A stretch of 64,000 nucleotides of DNA. Origin: Lachnospiraceae bacterium (GTDB lineage Bacteria; Bacillota; Clostridia; Lachnospirales; Lachnospiraceae). The notes under the pieces are model-generated. The model was not told where the DNA came from. It made no database searches and worked only from the letters and a program-made list of their open reading frames with translations. Positions 51,977-60,786 of the stretch are shown in pieces. The stretch covers positions 1 through 64,000 of the forward strand of contig SVFM01000016.1 of the NCBI GenBank assembly GCA_015056865.1, given 5' to 3'. Positions within the stretch are counted from its first letter, which is position 1. Each line of letters starts with the position of its first letter. The position numbers were made by a program, and so were the translations under genes.

Positions 51977-52003
51977 TTATCAAAAAAGATTATAATCTGA
52001 TAA
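51977..52003 (+). promoter_or_regulatory. fucI promoter region with palindrome around TATAAT
   Basis: TATAAT (51991-51996) lies inside the perfect 12-bp palindrome AGATTATAATCT (51987-51998), flanked by TTATCA (51977) and TGATAA (51998). No good -35 box is found 16-18 bp upstream, so an activator or repressor probably acts here. Confidence 0.5.
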
Positions 52004-52022
52004 ATTGAAAGGAGAAATGATT

Positions 52023-53819
52023 ATGGCAGAAAAAAGATATGTTGGTGATTATCCCGTAATTGGTATTCGTCCTATCATCGACGGCCGCCGCGGACCTATG
52101 AAGCTTCGCGAGAGCCTGGAAGGACAGACTATGGAGCTGGCACTGGCAGCTAAGAAATTGTTTGAAGAAAACCTGAATTATTCTAACGGCGATCCTGTAA
52201 AGGTAGTTATCGCAGATACCAGCATCGGCCGTGTGCCTGAGGCTGCAGCCTGTGCTGATAAATTTAAAAAAGAAGGGGTAGATATTACCTTATCCGTAAC
52301 TCCTTGCTGGTGCTACGGTTCAGAGACCATGGACATGGATCCCAATACCATTAAGGGTGTATGGGGCTTTAACGGAACAGAGAGACCCGGCGCTGTATAT
52401 CTGGCAGCAGTGCTTGCATCACATGCACAGAAGGGCCTGCCCGCATTCGGTATCTACGGACATGAGGTTCAGGATCGTGATCAGGTAACAGAGATTCCTG
52501 AGGATGTAAAAGAAAAGCTGTTAAGATTCGGCCGTGCGGCTGTTGCTGTTGCTACTATGAGAGGTAAGTCCTACCTGCAGATTGGTTCCCAGTGCATGGG
52601 TATCGGCGGTTCCATCATGGATCAGGATTTCGTAGAGTCCTACCTTGGCATGAGAGTAGAGTCTGTTGATGAGGTTGAGATCCTTCGTAGAATGGAAGAG
52701 GGTATCTACAACGAGGAAGAGTACCAGAAGGCTCTGGCATGGACCAAGGAGCACTGCAAGATGGGTCGTGACGACAACCCTGATTTTGTACGTTTCTCTG
52801 ACGAAGAAAAAGAAAAACAGTGGGAGTTCACTGTAAAGATGTACTGTATCATCAAGGACCTGATGGGCGGCAATAAGAATCTTCCTGAAGGCTGTGAGGA
52901 AGAGATGGTTGGCCACAATGCCATCGCAGGTGGTTTCCAGGGACAGAGACAGTGGACAGACCATTGGCCTAACTGCGACTATCCGGAAGCACTCCTTAGC
53001 TCTACCTTTGACTATCAGGGCGCTCGTGAGCCCTACACACTGGCTACCGAGAATGACGTTCTCAACGGTTTGGGTATGCTGTTCATGCGTCTGCTGACCC
53101 ATCGTGCACAGATTTTTGCAGATGTTCGTACCTTCTGGTCTCCTGAGGCTACCAAGCGCGTGACCGGTTATGATCTGGAAGGCAAGGCAAAAGAAAACGG
53201 CGGTATCATCCATTTGCTGAACTCCGGTGCAGCCTGCCTGGATGCATGCGGCGAGTGTAAGGATGAAAACGGCAACGCCATCATGAAGAAGTGGTGGGAA
53301 GTTACCGATGAAGATATTAAGAAGATGACAGACGCTACCGTATGGTGCGAAGCAGGATATGACAACTTCCGTGGCGGCGGTTTTTCCAGCCACTTTACAA
53401 CCCGTGCAGAAATGCCTGCAACCATGATCAGACTGAATCTGGTGAAGGGACTTGGCCCTGTTCTGCAGATTGCAGAAGGATGGACCGTACAGCTTCCCGA
53501 TGAGGTTTCTGATGTACTTATGGAGAGAACCAATCCCACATGGCCCTGCACCTGGTTTGCACCCAGATGTACCGGTGAAGGCGCATTCAAGTCCGCCTAT
53601 GATGTAATGAACAACTGGGGTGCTAACCATGGCGCAATCTCCTACGGACATATCGGTGCAGACCTGATCACCATGTGCTCTATGCTGAGAATCCCTGTAT
53701 GCATGCACAACGTTCCCGAGGATCAGATCTTCAGACCCGCTGCATGGAATGCATTCGGCATGGATAAGGAAGGTCAGGACTACAGAGCATGTAGTGCATA
53801 CGGCCCTCTTTACAAATAA
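52023..53819 (+). CDS. fucI: L-fucose isomerase
   Basis: A 598-residue aldose-ketose isomerase that converts L-fucose to L-fuculose (and often D-arabinose to D-ribulose). Start [59 protein letters not shown] with the catalytic Glu, and [11 protein letters not shown] with the catalytic Asp are FucI signatures. The start at 52023 follows AAAGGAGA. Codon use is strongly biased to preferred codons, so high expression is expected. fucU follows; no fuculokinase or aldolase gene is in the window. Confidence 0.97.
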   Translation: MAEKRYVGDYPVIGIRPIIDGRRGPMKLRESLEGQTMELALAAKKLFEENLNYSNGDPVKVVIADTSIGRVPEAAACADKFKKEGVDITLSVTPCWCYGSETMDMDPNTIKGVWGFNGTERPGAVYLAAVLASHAQKGLPAFGIYGHEVQDRDQVTEIPEDVKEKLLRFGRAAVAVATMRGKSYLQIGSQCMGIGGSIMDQDFVESYLGMRVESVDEVEILRRMEEGIYNEEEYQKALAWTKEHCKMGRDDNPDFVRFSDEEKEKQWEFTVKMYCIIKDLMGGNKNLPEGCEEEMVGHNAIAGGFQGQRQWTDHWPNCDYPEALLSSTFDYQGAREPYTLATENDVLNGLGMLFMRLLTHRAQIFADVRTFWSPEATKRVTGYDLEGKAKENGGIIHLLNSGAACLDACGECKDENGNAIMKKWWEVTDEDIKKMTDATVWCEAGYDNFRGGGFSSHFTTRAEMPATMIRLNLVKGLGPVLQIAEGWTVQLPDEVSDVLMERTNPTWPCTWFAPRCTGEGAFKSAYDVMNNWGANHGAISYGHIGADLITMCSMLRIPVCMHNVPEDQIFRPAAWNAFGMDKEGQDYRACSAYGPLYK

Positions 53820-53833
53820 TCGGGAGGTCAGCT

Positions 53834-54268
53834 ATGTTAAAAGGTATTCCTAAAATTTTATCTCCCCAGCTTTTAAAGGTGCTGGCAGAGATGGGTCACA
53901 GCGACAGACTGGTCATCGCGGACGGCAATTTCCCTGCTGAGTCCATGGGAAAGGATGCTATTGTGATTCGTATGGACGGCCACGGAGCCTGTGATGTGCT
54001 GGATGCGATTCTGCAGGTTTTCCCTCTGGATACCTATGTGGAGAAGCCCGTAAACCTGATGCAGGTTATGCCAGGCGACACAGTAGAGACTCCTATCTGG
54101 GATGAATATGCCAAGATTGTTGCCGCATATGATGACCGCGGAGCGGATGCTATCGGCAATATTGAGCGATTCGCTTTTTACGAGGAGGCAAAGAAGGCCT
54201 ATGCTATCATTGCCACCGGAGAGAGTGCACTGTATGCAAATGTAATGTTGCAGAAGGGTGTCATTTGA
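53834..54268 (+). CDS. fucU: L-fucose mutarotase (RbsD/FucU family)
   Basis: A 144-residue mutarotase that interconverts the alpha and beta anomers of L-fucose for FucI. LKGIPKILSPQLLKVLAEMGHSDRLVIADGNFP in outline carries the catalytic His and Asp, and ERFAFYEEAKKAYAIIATGE is the C-terminal signature. GGGAGGT precedes the ATG. Terminator at 54366. Confidence 0.95.
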   Translation: MLKGIPKILSPQLLKVLAEMGHSDRLVIADGNFPAESMGKDAIVIRMDGHGACDVLDAILQVFPLDTYVEKPVNLMQVMPGDTVETPIWDEYAKIVAAYDDRGADAIGNIERFAFYEEAKKAYAIIATGESALYANVMLQKGVI

Positions 54269-54365
54269 TAAATAAATCTACGCAAAAGCATATCGCAATG
54301 TCCAATTGCATATGCTATAAGGTCAGTAGACAGAAGGAAATTAGTGTCAATGCTAACACAAATCG

Positions 54366-54399
54366 AAAACCCACGAGCGGCAACTCGTGGGTTTTCTTG
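54366..54399 (+). terminator. Rho-independent terminator after fucU
   Basis: AAAACCCACGAG (54366-54377), loop CGGCAA, CTCGTGGGTTTT (54384-54395). Confidence 0.9.
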
Positions 54400-54480
54400 T
54401 CTCAGTTATTTTGGATGGTAAGACCAGACCATCAGGCTTATAGTTGTGATCGTATTTAAGATATGCTACTTTCGAAGTAA

Positions 54481-54678
54481 GAATCATATTTTGAAAAAGA
54501 GATCAGACGAATATTTCAGAAGCATGATCTCTCCCGCAATGCCTGCATGCTCTGTGACAGCAACAAAGAGCAAGATCCTTTGTTGTTTGACAACCGGGAG
54601 GGAGGGCAGGATAGGCTAGTGCTGCGCATTACCTCCGTGCGTGGAGAGGTGTTTTTGAAAAGTGTGAGGGTGTATTGA
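54481..54678 (+). pseudogene. Possible gene remnant without start codon
   Basis: The 514-base stretch 54269-54782 holds no full gene. In it, 65 codons from 54481 stay open to a TGA at 54676-54678. The translation looks coding-like (FEKEIRRIFQKHDLSRNA, later CMLCDSNKEQDPLLFDN and DRLVLRITSVRGEVFLKSV), but there is a TAA just before it, no start codon with a ribosome site, and no family that could be named. It may be the tail of a decayed gene. Confidence 0.3.
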
Positions 54679-54698
54679 GCTTATTCTTATATTTCGAC

Positions 54699-54728
54699 TT
54701 GCATTTTACCCGGATTGGGAGTAAAATG
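54699..54728 (+). promoter_or_regulatory. Promoter of the MFS gene inside an inverted repeat
   Basis: TTGCAT (54699-54704), 17-bp spacer and TAAAAT (54722-54727). CATTTTAC (54702-54709) and GTAAAATG (54721-54728) form an inverted repeat covering both boxes, a plausible operator for an unknown repressor. Confidence 0.55.
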
Positions 54729-54782
54729 TCTAAGGCTTAAAATATTTGACAAAATATATTTGATAGAAGAGAGGGTTTTCAA

Positions 54783-56111
54783 ATGAAGAAAGTTCAAAAC
54801 AAGTGGGTCTGCGCTGCTATTCCGGCATTGTTGCTCCACTGCAGTATCGGTACTGTTTACTGTTGGTCTATTTTCAGTCAGGAAATTGCTAATTATATCG
54901 GTTTTTCCAAGGGTGCAACCGAATGGGCATTCAGCTTTGCTATCTTTTTCCTGGGCATGTCCGCAGCATTTCTGGGGAATGTCGTGGAGAAAGATATACA
55001 TAAGTCTTCTCTGATCGCCACCATCTGCTTTGCCGTTGGTATGGCAGGCACCGGGTTTTTCATCTACTACGGCGGTCAGCAGTATATGCTGAATGGAGAG
55101 GGGAGTATTCTGGCGTTAATCGGTATTTATGTATGCTACGGCTTCATCATGGGTATCGGTCTGGGAACCGGCTACCTGTCTCCCGTTAAGACACTGATGC
55201 TTTGGTTCCAGGATAGAAAAGGTCTGGCTACCGGTCTTGCAGTAGCAGGCTTTGGTGCAGCCAAAGCCATTGCAAGCCCCATTATGGAGGCGCTGCTCGC
55301 AAACTTGGGTGAAGGCGGTATCTACAAGATGTTCTGGATCTTGGCGGCAGTATACTTTGTTATGATGTTTGTGGGTCACATTCTGCTCAAGAAGCCGGAA
55401 GGTTGGCATGAGCCTCAGAAGAAGGAAAAGGGCCAGAGCATGTTGGCTGTGATCAAGTCCAAACCCATCGGTACCTATATTGGTATCTGGCTTATGTTCT
55501 ATCTGAACATTACCTGCGGCCTGGCACTGATCTCTCAGGAGAAGGCGATCATAAAATGTCTTGGCCTTGCAGGTATGGTAGGTATTATCTCTACCATATC
55601 CGCTGTCTTTAATGCGGGCGGACGTCTGGGCTTTTCCGCATGGGCAGACACTATGAAGGACAGAAATACGATCTACAAGCTGATCTTCGTGCTGTCCATC
55701 GTATTTACAGCTGCTGTGATCTTGACAGGCGGTATTAAGAACGGTATCAACGCTGATGGCAGCAGCAATATTTTGATGGTTATTCTGGTACTGGGTCTGA
55801 TCTTTGTAGTAAATGCCGGCTACGGCGGAGGCTTCTCCAATGTGCCCACCCTGCTTTCTGACCATTACGGCATGGGCAATATCAGTGCCATTCACGGATT
55901 GACTCTGTCAGCATGGGCTGTTGCAGGACTTACCGGCAACCAGATGGCATCCTGGATCGTCAGCCTGTTTAAGGAGCATGAAGTGGTTATTGACGGATAT
56001 ACCGTTAATCCCACCGGCTATCAGACAGTGCTGTATGTTACCTGCGTGCTGTACGTTATATCTTTGCTCATCAGCATTTTCCTGGTAAAGCCGATCAAAG
56101 AGAAGAAATAA
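54783..56111 (+). CDS. OFA-type MFS transporter
   Basis: A 442-residue carrier with twelve helices. The oxalate/formate antiporter (OFA) subfamily is suggested by CSIGTVYCWSIFSQEIANYIGFSKGATEWAFS in outline near residues 20-52, GTGYLSPVKTLMLWFQDRKGLATGLAVAGFG and YGGGFSNVPTLLSDHYGMGNISAIHG. Substrates in this subfamily include carboxylates and are mostly unproven. It follows fucIU by about 500 bases with its own promoter, so a link to fucose or its fermentation products is possible but not shown. Confidence 0.88.
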   Translation: MKKVQNKWVCAAIPALLLHCSIGTVYCWSIFSQEIANYIGFSKGATEWAFSFAIFFLGMSAAFLGNVVEKDIHKSSLIATICFAVGMAGTGFFIYYGGQQYMLNGEGSILALIGIYVCYGFIMGIGLGTGYLSPVKTLMLWFQDRKGLATGLAVAGFGAAKAIASPIMEALLANLGEGGIYKMFWILAAVYFVMMFVGHILLKKPEGWHEPQKKEKGQSMLAVIKSKPIGTYIGIWLMFYLNITCGLALISQEKAIIKCLGLAGMVGIISTISAVFNAGGRLGFSAWADTMKDRNTIYKLIFVLSIVFTAAVILTGGIKNGINADGSSNILMVILVLGLIFVVNAGYGGGFSNVPTLLSDHYGMGNISAIHGLTLSAWAVAGLTGNQMASWIVSLFKEHEVVIDGYTVNPTGYQTVLYVTCVLYVISLLISIFLVKPIKEKK

Positions 56112-56131
56112 AATTTAGATAAAAGAATTAG

Positions 56132-56172
56132 GGCAGTTTCTTTGTACGAGAGTGCAGGGAAGCTGCCTTTTT
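56132..56172 (+). terminator. Rho-independent terminator after the MFS gene
   Basis: GGCAGTTTC (56132-56140) pairs with GGAAGCTGCC (56158-56167) including one wobble, followed by TTTTT. Confidence 0.75.
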
Positions 56173-56264
56173 ACATGGTTTCAACGTATCTTCCATAAAA
56201 ATTTTTCTTGCCGTGCGTATCCCTGGCAGAAGAACCGTTTAGAATCATATGTGGAGGGAATGCC

Positions 56265-57626
56265 ATGAGAAAAAGAATAGTTACACTTATTATTAGCTGT
56301 TGTCTTCTGGGGGTAGGAGGATGTGGTCAGGCAGGCTTGCAGCCCAATGACGGCCAGTCATCCATGGACCAGTCTTCGACAGATCAAGTATTTATAGATC
56401 AGAGAGAGCGTCCGGAAGAACCTGTTTTGCTGACCAATATGGTACAACAGGACACTCTGCAGAATCTGGCTACATTGGAGCAGCAGAAGGAAGAGTTGGG
56501 CACAAAAATGCTTGCGGAAGGAATCAATGGGTTTGGCTTGGAGTTTTTTGGCAAGCTGAACACAGAGGAAAACCAGTTTTTTTCGCCCTATAGCATTTGC
56601 ACCGCACTTTCCATACTGGACGTAGGAGCCGGCAGTCAGGCTAAGGAGGAGTTGGAGGGGCTGCTGGGTATTTCGGATCTGTCAGAGTGGAATCGGCAGA
56701 TGAAGGGTTATATGGAGAAGGAATGGTCGAAGGATACCAGGCTGCTCACTGCAAATTCCTTGTGGCTGGATTTTGAGAGCAGTTTGTCTGAAACTGTAGA
56801 AGAGGATTTTCTGGCACCTGTGCTTTATTATTATGGGGGACAGGTTTTTGAAGCTGACTTTAAGTCTGACGGGGAAAACGTTGCAAAGCGCATCAATGCC
56901 TGGGTGGAGGAACACACAGACAGTATGATCAAGGACTTTAAAAAGGAGGTAGATCCGAATACTACCATGTCCATCATCAACGCGGTTTTCTTTGAGGGCA
57001 AATGGGAGCATCCATTTAAGGGGGAGGATACCCGAGCCGACGGCAGCTTTTTAAATATTGATGGAGAGCGTGAGCGGGACGTGCCCATGATGAAGCAGGA
57101 GAATGTGAGCCTGCGGTATTTTGAGACGGAGGATTTTCAGGCGGTGGAACTTCCTTATAATGACAGCAGTCTTGCCATGGATATCCTGCTGCCCTCGTGG
57201 GATACTGATATTTCCTGTTATCACAGTCTTTCTGTGGAGGAGCAGGATCAGCTGTGGAAGGCCCTGAGCGAAGCCTCAAAAAAAGAAATATCCACCCTTT
57301 CCATACCGGCCTTTTCCATGGATATCAGTGTGGAGGGAATGAAAGAGATCCTGAAAGAGATGGGCATGGAGTCTGCTTTTGAGTTGGATACAGATCTGGA
57401 TCGGATCGGTCCTGCTAAATATGTGCAGGATGTTTCTCACAGAGCCAAGATCGAGGTGTGCGAGGAGGGGACCCGGGCAGCGGCTGTAACGGAGATCATG
57501 GTAGCAGATTCTGCAGAACCGATAAATGAAATTAATTTTGTGGCAAACCGCCCGTTTCTTTACGCCATAAGAGACACACAAACCGGCATGATCCTTTTTT
57601 TAGGTCAGGTTGTTTCGCTGAAATAG
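56265..57626 (+). CDS. Serpin family protease inhibitor, lipoprotein
   Basis: A 453-residue secreted serpin. Signal peptide with a lipobox-like VGGC (C20), a short linker, then the serpin fold from about residue 85 (FSPYSICTALSILDVGAGSQAKEEL, later NAVFFEGKWEHPF). The reactive-loop hinge reads EEGTRAAAV (E400-V408), nearly the inhibitory consensus (small residues at P12-P9), followed by NFVANRPFLYAIRD and the end GMILFLGQV. Counted from the hinge, P1 is Ser416 with Asp at P2. GGAGGG precedes the ATG at 56265. Gut bacterial serpins of this class inhibit elastase-like host or bacterial proteases. Confidence 0.95.
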   Translation: MRKRIVTLIISCCLLGVGGCGQAGLQPNDGQSSMDQSSTDQVFIDQRERPEEPVLLTNMVQQDTLQNLATLEQQKEELGTKMLAEGINGFGLEFFGKLNTEENQFFSPYSICTALSILDVGAGSQAKEELEGLLGISDLSEWNRQMKGYMEKEWSKDTRLLTANSLWLDFESSLSETVEEDFLAPVLYYYGGQVFEADFKSDGENVAKRINAWVEEHTDSMIKDFKKEVDPNTTMSIINAVFFEGKWEHPFKGEDTRADGSFLNIDGERERDVPMMKQENVSLRYFETEDFQAVELPYNDSSLAMDILLPSWDTDISCYHSLSVEEQDQLWKALSEASKKEISTLSIPAFSMDISVEGMKEILKEMGMESAFELDTDLDRIGPAKYVQDVSHRAKIEVCEEGTRAAAVTEIMVADSAEPINEINFVANRPFLYAIRDTQTGMILFLGQVVSLK

Positions 57627-57628
57627 AG

Positions 57629-57665
57629 GTTTTCATAAAATTTTTTGAGAAAATTTTATGAAAAC
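57629..57665. repeat. Perfect 16-bp AT-rich inverted repeat
   Basis: GTTTTCATAAAATTTT (57629-57644), spacer TTGAG, AAAATTTTATGAAAAC (57650-57665). It begins 2 bases after the serpin stop and ends just before the next promoter. It lacks a T-run on either side, so it is not a standard terminator; it may stabilise the mRNA end or act as an operator for the foldase gene. Confidence 0.8.
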
Positions 57666-57667
57666 AC

Positions 57668-57696
57668 TACACATTCGGACGATTTTCGATTATAAT
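57668..57696 (+). promoter_or_regulatory. Promoter of the foldase gene
   Basis: TACACA (57668-57673), 17-bp spacer and perfect TATAAT (57691-57696), about 60 bases before the start codon at 57756. Confidence 0.65.
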
Positions 57697-57755
57697 AGAG
57701 AAACATGCGATAAAAATGTACAAGCATACGCTTGTATCAGGAAGGAGATGTCCCA

Positions 57756-59234
57756 ATGGCAGAAAACAAAAAGTCAAAGGCCCAAGCCACCGAAACTACA
57801 GAAAAGGTCATGACTAAGTACGATAAAAAGGTGCAGAAGAGAAAAGAAGAAGAGGCTAAGGCGAAGAAGCTGCGTCTTCGAAACAGGATCATTGCAATAG
57901 TGGTTGCTGTTCTGGCAGTAGCGTTTGTCGCTTATTTTCCCATCAGAAAATTTATTGCCACACAGACAGCCTATATAGAAGTGGGCGGAGATAAGGTTAC
58001 GGAGGTTGAGTTTGAGTATTATTACAACTCTGCACTGGGTAATTTTGTAAATGAGAACGCTATGACGATCCTCTTTGGCGGTATGGATCCTTACGGTGAT
58101 CTGACCAAGCAGAATTATACTGAGAATATTACATGGGATGAATATTTCCAGAGTCAGGCCGTAAATCAGTTGATCCAGACAAAGGCACTGGTTAAGGATG
58201 CCAAGTCTTATGGATTTACTTATGATACAACGGAGGATATGGAGAAATATCTGGCAGACCTGGATAAGGCAGCAGCGGATGCTGGCATTTCTGTGAAGAG
58301 ATATGTGGCAGCAACTTATGGTAAGTTTGCAACCGTGAAAAAGCTCAAACCGATCGTGGAAGAGGCAATGTATGCAGCTGCATTCTATGAGGAGATGACA
58401 GAGAGCAAGAAGACCACGGATGAGAAAGTACTTACTACTTATTATGAGGCGAACAAGGATTCCTTTGACAGTGTGGACTATAGAGTGATCGAAGTTGCTG
58501 CTGAATTCCCTGAGGCAGAAGAGGACGAAGATGTTGAGATCACTGACGAACAGATCAAGGAAGCCATGAAGGAAGCGAAGAAAAAGGCAGAGGATCTGGA
58601 GAAGAAGATTGAAAAAGAGGCTGAACTTCAGGAGAATGCCAAGAAGGCAAGCTTAAAGAGTGTTTATAGAGATTGGTTATTCAGCGCAGACCGGAAAGAA
58701 GGAGAGACTACCATTATCGAGGAGACTTCTTTCAATAAGTACCATGTGGTACAGTTCCTAGGACGTTACTTGGATGATACCAATAGTGTGAATATGCGTG
58801 TGATCATGACAACAAATGATTACAGCGATGCAATCCTGAAGGAGTGGGAGAGCACAGGTGCTGATGAGGAAGCGTTCATCGCTCTGGTAAAAAAATATAG
58901 CGAAGATAGCACCAGCAAGGCTGAGGGTGGCTTGTATGAAAATATAAATGCGACTTCTCTGGCGGAGGAGAGTATTACTGAGTGGTTGCTGGCGGAAGAC
59001 AGAAAGGCTGGAGATGTGGAGGCGATATCCACAGAACAGAGTGGCTATTATGTATTATACTACGTAGGCGAAGGCCAGCCGGAGTGGCAGCAATCTGTGC
59101 AGGCAACATTGCTCTCTCAGGCAATGGAGACCTATTTGACTAACGTTACCGCAGACGTGACTGTGGAGGATTCCAAAGGAAAACTGACTTATGAAGAGGC
59201 CTTTGCAGCTGAGGAGGCTAAATCTGCAGAGTAA
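57756..59234 (+). CDS. PpiC/SurA-type peptidyl-prolyl isomerase, membrane-anchored
   Basis: A 492-residue protein. A charged cytoplasmic start (about 1-40), one transmembrane helix (about 41-65), a SurA_N-like helical domain (80-220), a highly charged Glu/Lys coiled segment (about 255-300), and a parvulin-like domain (about 335-455: VNMRVIMTTND, FIALVKKYSEDSTSKAEGGLYENI, AGDVEAISTEQSGYYVLYYVG). It resembles PrsA/SurA foldases that help secreted proteins fold; here it has an N-terminal anchor instead of a lipobox. AAGGAGAT precedes the ATG at 57756. Confidence 0.88.
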   Translation: MAENKKSKAQATETTEKVMTKYDKKVQKRKEEEAKAKKLRLRNRIIAIVVAVLAVAFVAYFPIRKFIATQTAYIEVGGDKVTEVEFEYYYNSALGNFVNENAMTILFGGMDPYGDLTKQNYTENITWDEYFQSQAVNQLIQTKALVKDAKSYGFTYDTTEDMEKYLADLDKAAADAGISVKRYVAATYGKFATVKKLKPIVEEAMYAAAFYEEMTESKKTTDEKVLTTYYEANKDSFDSVDYRVIEVAAEFPEAEEDEDVEITDEQIKEAMKEAKKKAEDLEKKIEKEAELQENAKKASLKSVYRDWLFSADRKEGETTIIEETSFNKYHVVQFLGRYLDDTNSVNMRVIMTTNDYSDAILKEWESTGADEEAFIALVKKYSEDSTSKAEGGLYENINATSLAEESITEWLLAEDRKAGDVEAISTEQSGYYVLYYVGEGQPEWQQSVQATLLSQAMETYLTNVTADVTVEDSKGKLTYEEAFAAEEAKSAE

Positions 59235-59253
59235 TATTGGAGCAACGTACCGA

Positions 59254-59292
59254 AACTACAAGTGTCCTGCGGGATGCTTGTAGTTTTTTCTT
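59254..59292 (+). terminator. Rho-independent terminator after the foldase gene
   Basis: AAACTACAAG (59254-59263) pairs with CTTGTAGTTT (59278-59287), then TTTT. Confidence 0.88.
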
Positions 59293-59311
59293 TAATAGGA
59301 GAGCAATTTGC

Positions 59312-60040
59312 ATGAAGGTAACATACATTTGTCATAGTGGCTTTTTGGTAGAGTTGGAGAAAAAATATCTGCTTTTCGATTATTATAGGGGAGAGATACC
59401 GGAGCTAAAAAAAGAGAAACCGCTTTATGTGTTTTCCAGCCACAGACATCCGGATCATTTTAACTCGGATGTATTTCTGCTGGCGGGGAGACATTCGAAT
59501 GTCACGTATCTGTTGTCCCATGATATTCGTATCAAGCCCTATTTGGAAAGAGAAAATCTACAGGTTAATCTGCAGGACATGATCCATACCATGAGGGCAG
59601 GACAAAATTATCAGTTTCCTGTGCAGGACGGTTTTATGGAAGAAGTTTCCGGGCAGGAGATTCAGATTACCACATTAAAGTCTACGGATGCGGGGGTGGC
59701 TTTTCTGATTCGCACGGAGGGAAAAGTGCTCTACCACGCGGGAGATTTGAATTGGTGGCATTGGGAGGAAGAAGAGGAACAGTACAATCATAATATGGAG
59801 GTCAAGTTTAAAAAAGAAGTAGGAAAATTGGCCGGATTGGATATCGATGCAGCCTTTTTGCCGGTAGATTTCAGACAAGGCGCGGCAGCCTATCTGGGAT
59901 TTGAATATGTGATGAGCATAGCCAATATTAAGCATGCCTTTCCTATGCACACGTGGGGGCAGTATCATATCATAGATAAGCTGTGTAGCAACACAGCTGT
60001 CCTTCGGGTAGAGCGGGAAGGACAGCTGTGGAAGATTTAA
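59312..60040 (+). CDS. MBL fold metallo-hydrolase
   Basis: A 242-residue protein of the UlaG-like beta-lactamase fold. YICHSGFLVELEKKYLLFDYY opens the fold, SSHRHPDHF is the HxHxDH metal motif (with Arg and Pro in the loop), and YHAGDLNWWHW gives the GD metal ligand; HTWGQYH supplies the last His. Substrate unknown. The start at 59312 follows AGGAGAG and lies after the upstream terminator; a longer frame runs through that terminator. Convergent with the next gene, 3 bases apart. Confidence 0.9.
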   Translation: MKVTYICHSGFLVELEKKYLLFDYYRGEIPELKKEKPLYVFSSHRHPDHFNSDVFLLAGRHSNVTYLLSHDIRIKPYLERENLQVNLQDMIHTMRAGQNYQFPVQDGFMEEVSGQEIQITTLKSTDAGVAFLIRTEGKVLYHAGDLNWWHWEEEEEQYNHNMEVKFKKEVGKLAGLDIDAAFLPVDFRQGAAAYLGFEYVMSIANIKHAFPMHTWGQYHIIDKLCSNTAVLRVEREGQLWKI

Positions 60041-60043
60041 AGG

Positions 60044-60652
60044 TTATTGTATTTTTTCGAAATCTGCGGCACCGTGCTTGCACAGGGGACAGATAAAATC
60101 GGCAGGCAGATTCTCATCTTCGTGGATATAGCCGCATATGGTGCAACGCCAACCGGTCTTCTTTGCTTCTGTTTTTGCAGGAGCAGGCTTGATATTTTTA
60201 TGATAGTAATCATAGGTCAGGGCATCTTCTTGACTCAAAATATCTGCATCCACCACTTCTGCAATAAACAGGGTGTGGGAACCAAGATCCATGGTCTGTG
60301 TCACATGACATACCAGATATGCACAGGCATTATCGGTCAGATAGGGAAGCCCCTCTTCGGTCAGACTGTGAGGGAAGTTCGCAAATTTGTCCACGTCGCG
60401 GCCGCTCTGAAATCCGAAATGCTTAAAGAGATCAAAGGGAGTGCTGACGGACAGTGCGGTTACTGCACACTTGCCGGTGGCGAGTATCATATCATGAGTC
60501 AGATTTTGTTTGTTTACAGCAATGCTGACTCTGGTAGGAGAGTTGGCCACTTGTACCACAGTGTTTACGATACATCCGTTCAGTTTGTCGTTATCTTTGG
60601 CGGTAAGCAAATATAAACCATAGGAAAGTTTAAAGAGTGCTTTGTCGTTCAT
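60044..60652 (-). CDS. Flavin reductase-rubredoxin fusion (high-molecular-weight rubredoxin)
   Basis: A 202-residue fusion: FMN-binding flavin reductase domain (1-150: YGLYLLTAKDNDKLNGCIVNTVVQV, SVSTPFDLFKHFGFQSGRD) followed by a rubredoxin domain (about 164-202) with CTICGYIHE and CPLCKHGAADF binding one iron. In Moorella and other Clostridia such proteins pass electrons to flavodiiron proteins that remove oxygen or NO. No flavodiiron gene is in the window. The leader TTCTTATGAACGAC region on the minus strand has GAGAGGAAA upstream of the ATG. Confidence 0.93.
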   Translation of the reverse strand: MNDKALFKLSYGLYLLTAKDNDKLNGCIVNTVVQVANSPTRVSIAVNKQNLTHDMILATGKCAVTALSVSTPFDLFKHFGFQSGRDVDKFANFPHSLTEEGLPYLTDNACAYLVCHVTQTMDLGSHTLFIAEVVDADILSQEDALTYDYYHKNIKPAPAKTEAKKTGWRCTICGYIHEDENLPADFICPLCKHGAADFEKIQ

Positions 60653-60723
60653 AAGAATTTCCTCTCTTTTTTTATTTTCTAACTACTATACTAGTAAAAA
60701 ATGGAGGGGTTTGCAAGATAAAC

Positions 60724-60752
60724 TTGTGTGTTTTTCTTGAAATTGGTATACT
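60724..60752 (+). promoter_or_regulatory. Candidate promoter of the HtrA-like gene
   Basis: TTGTGT (60724-60729), 17-bp spacer and TATACT (60747-60752), 34 bases before the start codon at 60787. Confidence 0.55.
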
Positions 60753-60786
60753 ATCAGTAATATGAGCATATTTAAAGGAGGGTGAC

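Noticed and set aside
52521..53708. Long minus-strand reading frame (395 codons) opposite fucI
   Set aside because: Shadow of a strongly codon-biased gene; His/Cys-rich composition and no start signals.
54265..54459. 64-codon plus-strand frame overlapping the fucU stop
   Set aside because: It runs straight through the fucU terminator hairpin and has no ribosome site or protein-like pattern.
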